From positions 1 to 64,000 of the forward strand of contig NC_081335.1 in NCBI RefSeq assembly GCF_022539665.2: 64,000 nucleotides of DNA. Reading direction: 5' to 3'. Source of the stretch: Daphnia carinata. Taxonomy: Eukaryota > Arthropoda > Branchiopoda > Diplostraca > Daphniidae. The position numbers were made by a program, and so were the translations under genes. Positions 51,962-61,207 of the stretch are shown in pieces. The first letter of the stretch is position 1; the number at the start of each line of letters is the position of its first letter. A model generated the notes under the pieces. It made no database searches, was not told where the DNA came from, and saw nothing but the letters and a program-made list of their open reading frames with translations.

Positions 51962-54900
51962 ATGTCGTGGATGTTCAATATGCTTTTACTCATAATTAAA
52001 AAGGTAAGACTAAACTCATTTAAATGTTCTTTTATTTGTGGAGTTATTGCCATAATAATTTTGTCTTTTAATTAGGCAGTGCATCATCCTTTCTCCGTCT
52101 TGTTAATCGTGTACGCCGTCATTTCTCTCACTTCGGCAGGTATCGTTCATCTGCGTTTCTAAAGCACGAAATAATTTATTTGGTTAAGACACGTAATATT
52201 TGATGATATGCAGATGCAGAAGTTAAAAAAAAAAGTTTTAAGCATTTGTTCTGTAAATTTCAAAATTCGGTGGAATTGACGTCCAATGTAACCAATCGAA
52301 TGAATTTAGGTTCCATAGGAAGCCGAGTGCACAATACGGCAGATCTGCCACACTTTAAGTTGTCAATTGGAAATTATGACGAAAATTTAAACCCGAGTAC
52401 CAACCATTATCGGCCGATTCGCTTCCGTCCAGTTCGTGTCCGCCCAATTAAAAGCCCGCGCCCAGTGAGTTGGAATGAATACGGTAGGTTTCCTTGTTTT
52501 CCATAATCACTAAAAATTATTCTCAATAGCAACGTGGGAAATCCAGAAGTAAAATTTCAATCCGAAATATTTGAATAGATGCATGTGGAGGCAACATCCT
52601 TGTTCCATTGTCGAACGATCGAAACATCTTGATTGAACAAACCTATAAATCAACCGATTTCCCTTCTGGACGCACCCATCCTTTAGTCTGTTCCTGGAAA
52701 GTTGAGGTTCGTATAAGACGACTTTGTTCTTTGGTTGTTTTTAACTATACCGACATCATCGTCTTTTTCCCATGACAGGTGAGCAATACAAATTGCAATC
52801 GTGGCCTAGTCACGATGACGGTAGACGAACTGAGCCGGTTGTCGGATGAAGAGGGATGTCTCAATGGATATTATCGAGTGTCTCCGTTCATGAAAGAAGC
52901 CAAGTATGTACTTCAATTTTCTTTTTTTAATTTATTGACGGAGAAATTATTTTTAAATTAAAGAATTTGTGGACGCATTGGAACTGTCCCGCCTTTCCAA
53001 TGGCACGTTGATGACCAACAAACCGAAAATGTCACTATTAATTTGAAGCATATCGGCCTCAATGATGGGGATTCTGAAGGAATGTCCTTCACATTAACAG
53101 GTAAAAAGGCGAATTTAAATTAGAAAATGTCAATACCAATTACCCTTTTGTATTAAAAATGAAAATAGGTGAATGTCTCCCTAACGAAGTGAACGTCACC
53201 ATCGACGGTTCCAGGATGAATTCCAATGGTTATTGGGTGGCAAAAAACCCTGAGGATTACGGTGTACCCACCGTAGTATTATCAGCCGACGAACCGAATG
53301 ATAGCCAACTCTTGTTGGATACTCGTGAATTGAAAGAGGATCCACCTGAGTCTCTTGCAACAACAACATTATCAAGCTTAGATGTTAAACTGGGGTTTAG
53401 CATGGATTATTACCGTAATCGCAAATCAACTGGCCCTCAAATTTCAGAAACACCAACGACACCCTCCCCAACACCCACTGCTCGCCCACCGTCTCAAATG
53501 AAATCAACTTCTTTGACAACTCGAGTGACGAAACGGCCATCTAATGGCAATCCATCGACAACCATTCGCCCACCTACTAGACGGCCATCTACCCCAACCA
53601 AGCGTCCAGTTACCACGTCAAAGCGTCCAACGACTCGTTCTCCAATCAAGAAAAATTCAATTACCAAAAGCCCTGTTACGAAACGCCCAGTAAGCCGCCA
53701 TCCGCCAGCCGCTACAAAAACTCCGGCGATTCGTGTTCCAACGACCACTATCCGGCCCGCAATTAAACGTCCTCCGACGAACAGTCCAGCACCCAACCAC
53801 CATTCCGAGATTCCGTGGCTCATATTGAAGTCTCCTCAACCTGAGCATGAATTCTCCTCCTCCGTCATATATTCACAGCAGCTAGTTGATCACGCTCCTG
53901 TGAATAAAATCACACCAGTGACGTTGAGCAGTAAAGGTGAAATCCCTTGGCTTATTCTAAAAACCCCCCATCACAACCAATTGCTGTCAAAAGTTGATCC
54001 GATTGTCCTTCCAGCAACTACAAAGAGCCCACATACTAAAATCCCTACCAAAAGTGTTGCAAAGATTCCTCCAAAGAATCCCACGAAAATTAGTGCAAAG
54101 ACTCCTTCGAAAACTCCTTCTAAAACTGTAAAAACCCCAACGAAAAGTACCACAAGAACTCCGTACACAATTACTACTAGAAGTCCTTCTAGAAACCCAA
54201 CAAGAAATCCCACCAGAAGCCCAACGAAGAAACCGGTAACGAATCCTGCCAAGATTCAAACGAAAACTTCTATCAAAAATTCTGCGGAAACTAAAATCCC
54301 TACTAAAGATTCTTCTAGAAATCCTCTAAAAAATGCATCAAAGAGCTCAACAAAGAATTCGGCAAAGAGTCCAACAAAGAGCTCAGCAAAGAGTCCAACA
54401 AAGAACTCAGCAAAGAGTCCAACAAAGAACTCAGCAAAGAGTCCAACAAAAAGTCCAACAAAAAGTTCGGCAAAGAGTCCAATTACAAGTGCTTCTAGAA
54501 ATCCACCTTCCGAAACTTCACCAATCAACAATCCGCCTGCACAAGACTTATCCGACACAAAAACCAAATGTCCATCGGCATTTAATCTTTCAACTGCAAT
54601 CCATCCCTTTACACGTCGTCCCTCAGTTAGGATTCTACCACCGAGCTGGGATCAGTATGGTACGATAATTCAAAACATTGTAGTTCTTAAACCCTTTGCG
54701 ATCCATTGGCATTTAGTGTCAAGTTGCATAAAATTACCAGTTAAATTTAAACATCTTTATGTAGATACCTGTGGTGGAACCATCAATGTGCCTTTATCTT
54801 TTGATCGACTATCGTCCTACGAGTCTTCTCAGTTCCCAGCTGGGCGCAACTTTCCTCTTATCTGCACGTGGACGATCAAGGTATCAACATTGAATTCAAG

Positions 54901-57684
54901 TTGTAATTCATTAGTACAATTAGCTATTCGGAAATGTTAACAGGTGAGAACAACCAATTGCAGTCGGGGACGAATCACTTTAAGGGTTGACGGACGCAGT
55001 CGTCTGGCTGACGTAAAAGGATGCACCAAAGGATATTTTAGCGTTTACCCATTCCTCATGCAAGCAAAGTACTTTGACATTAATATTGAAATTTCTAATT
55101 TTTTCTGACTGTCCACTTTACCATTTAAAAAGAATCTGCGGTCGTATTGGAATCGCTGCACCTTTACACTGGTACGTCGAGGATCAGCAGTCCGAAGAAG
55201 TTACCATTGTTATGGAGAACATTGGATTAGACGACGGTCGTTCGGAAGGCTTTTCATTTAGCCTTCAAGGTAAGTGGGCACCAAAAATCAAATAAAATGG
55301 ATGATGATTAACATTTTAAATCATTTCTCTAGGCGAATGCATTACGAATAAACCAGATAAAGCCAAACTTGATGTTGACGTGGAAAATTTCTGGTCCCAC
55401 AATCGTTGGATGAATCGATTGTCGGAGGACTTTAGGACAGGAGACGGTCCCAGGGTGATTGCGCCTGGCGTATTTGCATCCACAATAACGCAGGAAATCG
55501 AAACTGATGACACACATGTTTCTTTGGACTCTATCGAATACGATGACTACAGCGATGTGACGGAGGCCACTACCCTCCAACACTCCATTACCAGTAAACC
55601 TTGGACAGTTGTTTATCCAGAAGATACCACCTCTCCTGCGGAACCAGAGCAACTGTACACAACTGTTCGTCCTTCAACCACGACATCATCTTATCATGAA
55701 ATTCCATCTACGACAGCTCCTCAAGTCACTCGTCGTTCAACAACAACTACAAAGCAGCCAACGACTAGGACGCAACCAACAACTACAAAGCAGCCAACGA
55801 CTCGTACTGCTATTACCAAACGCCCAATTACTTCGACCACTAGTACAGAGATTCCGTGGCTCATTTTGCAATCTCCCGATCCTGATTATGCATCGATTGC
55901 CCGCCCTAAATCAACTACAAAATACCCGGTTGTCGTTCATCCAACTACAAAACGTCCAACTGTTCCTCATCCACAAACTACCCCTCCAGTAGTTACTCGC
56001 CGACCAACTACACAGCATCCCGTTACTAGGTTCCCTTCAACGAATGGGCGACCAACTATCACTACCCGATCTCCACCGACTACAACCCGTCCGGTTTCCA
56101 CTACCAGCATTCCTTGGCTTATTTTGAAATCTTCCTTTTTGAACCAAACCAACCACTCTTCGACAGGTATGTTTTTTTTTTTCGTTTCCAGATCATGAAA
56201 AAAGGAATAGTTGTGAATTTTTAACAAAAAAGGAGAGTAATTGAGCAGCGTAGTAATAATTAGATCATTTTCTCCCATATTTTTAAACTTTAGGCAGCAA
56301 AAACACGACGAACACCGCACAGCCGTTGAAGAGACCGTCAACAGAACCAAACGTAGTGAAGCCACCGATAGGATTTTATAACACCGAATGGCACACTGAC
56401 AGCTCATCAACTTACGTGCCAACTTTGAACGGTGGTCAACTTCGAGTCGGTAAATTATCCAAATAACCAAAAACGTTTAAAAAAATGTTTACTGCATGAA
56501 ATTCTTTTGGGTTTCTGATCTAAAATGATAGATACGTGCCAAGGAAACATAGTTGTACCCATGACCTCTGATCCGAAATCACACAAAGAATTCGTCACTT
56601 TGAAATCGACATGGTTTCCCTTTAATCGCATCACTCCGCTTATCTGTTCTTGGAATGTCAAGGTATTGCCACGGAATCAACGGATCCTCGTTTAATTGTT
56701 ATGAAATAATATTATGGTGATTACAGGCAAGCAAAAATTGTCATCGGGGCATCATTACTATGACTATCGATGAACGCAGTCGACTAGCTGATGATGTGGA
56801 ATGTCTGAGAGGATATTACCGGGTGGCTCCGTTCATGAATGATTCCAAGTACATATTAGTATTCATTTAAAGCTTTTCAACTATTCTTTCTTGAGCAGAT
56901 GTCAATGATAATTCGTTGGACCTTAACAGAATTTGTGGACGTGTCCACACTGTTCCAGCCTTCCAGTGGTACGTTGACCATAGTCAACCGGAGGATGTCA
57001 GCATTATCTTGAAACATGTAGGACTCAATGACGGCTATTCTGAGGGCCTATCTTTTACGCTGTCAGGTCAGTTTACATCAATAAATTGTACTACAATTGT
57101 TAAATTACATCTCGTTGCAACCAAAAGGTGAATGTCTTCCCGAAAAATCGGATTTGACGAAAAGTAAAGCCATTCATTCCTACAAGGACTGGTTGCAGCA
57201 GCTCGCAAGTCAATCTCGCAACCTTGGAGTTCCCACAGTGATCGTACCAGACGTCTATTCCACAAGCGCTAGTGGATCATCCTTGTCGGATGCTTATCCA
57301 GAGGCTAAAACCGATCCTGAAGATTTCTCTAATACTTCATTAGCAAAACAAAGTCCAGAGACATCTCCGATCACTGCTGCGAAATCGCCCGATCACATTC
57401 TTTCCCTGTCGTCGTTTTATGCTAACATCAGCAGCGCTGATGGTATTCATTTTCCCGACGCTTCCAATGACGATCTTGAAGATCTTTGGCTAATCCTGCA
57501 ATCTCCAAGTTCTAGGCAATCTTTACCTATACCATCAGAAGATGAATCCAACAATGTAAGTCTGGAAGTTTCCAAAACACCCAATATCCCTGTGGATGAC
57601 ATGTTTGATGACGCTCTGTCATATATTACCAGGCTGTTAAATGAAACGAAAAAGATAAGTAATCCACTTAAGAAGAGACAGTAG
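51962..57684 (+). CDS. Array gene I: secreted protein with three CUB cassettes
   Basis: Sixteen exons: 51962-52003, 52076-52139, 52214-52483, 52579-52706, 52779-52903, 52964-53100, 53169-54659, 54765-54880, 54944-55068, 55133-55269, 55333-56166, 56294-56449, 56532-56662, 56727-56848, 56930-57066 and 57128-57684; 1,523 residues with phases consistent throughout. The usual ATG of the signal-peptide exon reads GTG (52079); an upstream in-frame exon (MSWMFNMLLLIIKK) supplies a start. CUB 1 runs DACGGNILVPL to ICGRIGTVPPFQW...GECLPNEVNVT, CUB 2 DTCGGTINVPL to ICGRIGIAAPLHW...GECITNKPDKA, CUB 3 DTCQGNIVVPM to ICGRVHTVPAFQW...GECLPEKSDL. Linker 1 (about 450 residues) is rich in TKRP and KSPTKNSA repeats; linker 2 is Thr/Pro-rich. 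PW motifs: two in linker 1, two in linker 2, and a weak LWLILQSP in the last tail. It ends with IPVDDMFDDALSYITRLL and KKRQ. An AATAAA lies at 57963-57968. Confidence 0.84.
54346..54485 (+). repeat. 24-bp coding repeats in gene I linker
   Basis: Tandem AAGAGTCCAACAAAGAACTC-type units give repeated KSPTKNSA residues. The shifted frame yields a long, meaningless QQRVQQR frame. Confidence 0.85.
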
Positions 57685-60600
57685 TGGCTTGTCGAAGAGC
57701 AAATATGTTAACTCTTGTATAAGTCAAAGATTCTAAAGCATAATATGTTTCGATGAGTTAACTAAGTCTTCTAATATTATGCAAAATCATCCAATGGGAA
57801 GGCAAAAGGCTGATATGTTATGTTGGTGATGGTCTTAATCGGTATTGGTTTTCGTAGATAAACTGCAGAGTTCTTTTTTCCTTTGTGTACATACGGTTCA
57901 TTCTTATGTGTGGTGATCTGCTTTTTCTTTAACTTCTGTTGGATTCGTAAAAAATATGATTAAATAAATCAAATGATGCAGAAAGTGCTCTTTATTTTGT
58001 TTTCGCCTAGCAAAACCATTTTTGAAAAGTGCTATTGCTACCCAGATATGACATGGTGCTACCTCCACCCTTTTGTTCCTAACAAAATACAATGTTTCTT
58101 AAATAATTAAGTGATCCGATAACAATGCTATAGAAAAAAATCTTATTTTCTCTTTTTGTAGAAACATCAAATATTTTCAGTGCCCCAATTTGTAACAAAT
58201 AATTCTTTTATTAAAAAAAAAATTTATGGCAACAATTATGCAAAAGGCAACGTCTATTCAAAATGGCCACCAAGCGGGAAGAGAAGGTAAAGGCCAAACG
58301 GCAAAAGGCGCGCATTATCGAGTTGACCATTGTCGGAGGTAGAACTATAGTTGATGACTACGTTAGGAATCTAGAAACATCGGAGGAATGTTAATTAATA
58401 TAGTGACTGCATTGCTACGTGAAAACGTTCAGCTAACATCCGAAAAATTCGTAATGATGGTGGCATGGTGAATAAGGATGGCAGCATGACAATCGAGACA
58501 TCCAAACTACACCATTATTGGTATTTTTAAGCTCTGTATTGCAAATTATCAATTTATGAAAAACTCGGTTTTCTGAATTATTAAATGCTGTTTGCCATCT
58601 ATGTTATTCTCTGATCTGTCGATGTTGTGTTCTGCCACCAGGAAAGAACCATTCTCTTTCTGCGTTTGTATGATTGCAACTAGTATACCAAGTTGAGGTT
58701 AATCCAACTGATTGATAGATTTGCAGTATCAAATAGGACAAAGGAATTGTTGCAAGTGTAAGCTAATGGAAAACTTGAACAATAGCTCCACAAGTGGAGC
58801 TTTTCATAGCCTCATCGTGTATAGGTATGGTAGAGTAATCATTGAATTATTTCAAAGTGTTTTTCCAAATCATGGATGTTTCTTGTTGTGGAGGTTTATA
58901 CAGGTCTAGTTCAACATTAAAGTTGTCTTATAAGCAGCAAGTTCTACTTCCTACTATGCATTGGCTTAGAGTGCACTACAAGTACAGTTTGTGGTTTTAG
59001 ATGTGTAAGTCATTGAAGGAATTTGCCATTGAAAGTTTATGGTAGGAGAGCAAAAGAAATGGCAACTATAGGCCTTCCAAGTTCCTAAACTTTATCAGAA
59101 ACCTCAGCCAATTGCAATAATGCATTGCCTGAAACTCATTTTAGTTTTCCATCTGAATGGCACATATCCAGCAGTTTGAGACAAAAAAAAAGCTGTAGAT
59201 ACTTGTTCTACCATCCTTCCGTCGGTTTGCTGAGCTGGACCAATGCAGATCAACAGTTGCAAGTACAGCTCTCATTTTTTCTTCACTGCAGAATTACATA
59301 AATATTAATATACATGTTGTCTTCGTTGTCCCAGCATGTTGACGACGTTTTTGTCTGTGCCAAGAGGTCTCTGCGGCCCATTCTTGTATTTACAATAAAG
59401 GCTGAGCCTTCATCATAGCCACAAGGTAAAAGCTTTCGATATAAATTTACTGAGGCAGTTCTTTATATCCAGAACGCCTATTCAATTGTTGAAAGGCAAT
59501 TCGTGCTTTAGAACCAGTAAACAAACTTGACAGCTTCCTTGCTTGGCCTCTTGACACTAGATGCCATGATCAATGGCCTGTGATCACTGTTGTGATAAAT
59601 AGTCGATCTTTCAGAAGAATCGTTTTGAGCTAAGAAAAGTTGACTACATAGTTCGAAGTATTCAGTGATCTAGATTTTGAGAATACTTTTCTCAAGGCTT
59701 TCAAAAAATGAACAGACTGATGCCTTTTTTATATTAAATGTCACTAGGGGGGCTACCTCCTTTTTTTTTGCCTAATTGGTTGGTTTTGCATGCTTCAATA
59801 GAAAATTTTAAACATAGTTGATTTCAAATCCTTTTGCTGGTATTGAATAGAGCTACCTGCGTCGGCTAGTTCCCTACCGTTACAGTAGTTCGACACATAT
59901 ATCCAGCTCATATCTCACTGTACGTCTTTCTTTGCTGAAATAATTGTTTATTCCTTTTATTTAGGCAAAAATAGACTGCCTTCGTGGACGTCGAGAAAGC
60001 ACCTTATGGCCCAGCAAATGTGGGTACCGCTCGAAACAAACAACAGTAGCACATGCAAGGTACATTAAAAAATTATTTTTAAAATGTGACGTGTGGGAAC
60101 CTCAAACGTACCATATGTTATCTGTAAACGCAAGAAAACGAATGTTCTCGCATTCGTATGTTTTGATAAATTGTGGCAATGCGCGTTTTATTTTCTCGAA
60201 TCACTTCCATTGTATCCGTTGAAACTACGAACCGATCACCATTGATGGTAATCCTCGAGCAAAGGCAGTATGTGAAGCTTAACAGTTTTTTTTTCTTTTT
60301 CAGGTGGTGTCCCGAAATCTTTGTACGTTTGTTTAAACGTAAAAACTGTACCTTGGGAAATAATAGTGAATACGGGTATTGAAGCTTTCTCTTCTATATT
60401 GGAATCAACCCACGTGCTCGTTTTATTTAAATGAGAAGATGCGAATGGATGATTTCGTGGTCGCGGCTATCAAAGACAATGGAACCTTTGCCCTCATTCC
60501 GGCTTCCGGTTCCCTTTCACACCAAGAGCAGGTCACCCTCAATTTCAAACTATTTTCAAAAATTAAGGTGTTGATTTTTTTGTTTCAGTTATTCTTTACC

Positions 60601-60950
60601 ACTAACTACCTTTTACTATTGTAGACATGAAAGGGGTCGCAATTAAAGAAGTGGAAACACGGCGATATTAAGGCTACAATTCCATATCTACAAAAAAAGC
60701 TGTGCGTAACATTTAAGCCTCCTACAAATGGAAGACAACAATAAAAAGTAAGTCGTTCGACGACATTTTTAAACACTTAATCACGTGACTAAAGACCATG
60801 TGTGCATTTACGTAGTGTTATTGAAAAAAGAAAAAAAACGTGGACCAAACAGCATAAGCTCCGTGCCATTTTTGTATAGTAAAGAGGTAGGCCAAAACAT
60901 AGCCCTCGGTTAATCGTAAATACCTTATTGTTCGTTTCCTTTTGCCGTCC
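57685..60950. other. 3.3-kb gap between genes I and J
   Basis: AT-rich sequence after the polyadenylation signal of gene I. I found no CUB exon and no long frame. Isolated items are a small open frame at 58263-58394 and a short, coding-looking stretch at 60436-60530 (MRMDDFVVAAIKDNGTFALI) preceded by CAGGTGG. Neither has recognisable partners; they may be fragments of unrelated genes. Confidence 0.4.
58263..58394 (+). CDS. Small basic open frame, 43 residues, unrecognised
   Basis: Starts MATKREEKVKAKRQKARIIE, continues LTIVGGRTIVDDYVRN and ends EEC followed by TAA. Base composition is more GC-rich than the surroundings and the codons look plausible, so it could be a first exon or a fragment of a duplicated gene. 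I do not recognise a family, and no splice partner is evident. Confidence 0.2.
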   Translation: MATKREEKVKAKRQKARIIELTIVGGRTIVDDYVRNLETSEEC

Positions 60951-61207
60951 AACAGTCAGTCTTTACCCAACCTGGGCCTCTGAAACATTTCAGTTGCTAA
61001 GAATATTTTGGGATTGTACACTATTTTCCTTACTATTTTTTATTTCTATTTAGGAGATAGTAACTGGCAGACCATGTCACAGCATTGTCTTCGAAGACGA
61101 GCATACGCCGGCAAGGTACATGTTTATATTTGCAGTTTCGGTTATGCTTTTTTTTTTTAACTGGATGATTTTATTTGCATTCCACATAGGCAGCAGGTAT
61201 TCGCTAC
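60950..61207 (+). promoter_or_regulatory. Leader region of gene J
   Basis: CAGTCTTTACCCAACCTGGG at 60957 resembles the array leader motif. A possible leader exon after TTTAG (61054) contains ATG at 61074 and runs in frame (MSQHCLRRRAYAGK, donor at 61116) into the signal-peptide exon that begins at 61190. This is the same upstream-exon layout as in gene I. Confidence 0.4.

Noticed and set aside
60379-60624. 81-codon frame containing MRMDDFVVAAIKDNG
   Set aside because: Part looks coding-like, but I could not tie it to a family or to neighbouring exons; mentioned only in the intergenic description.
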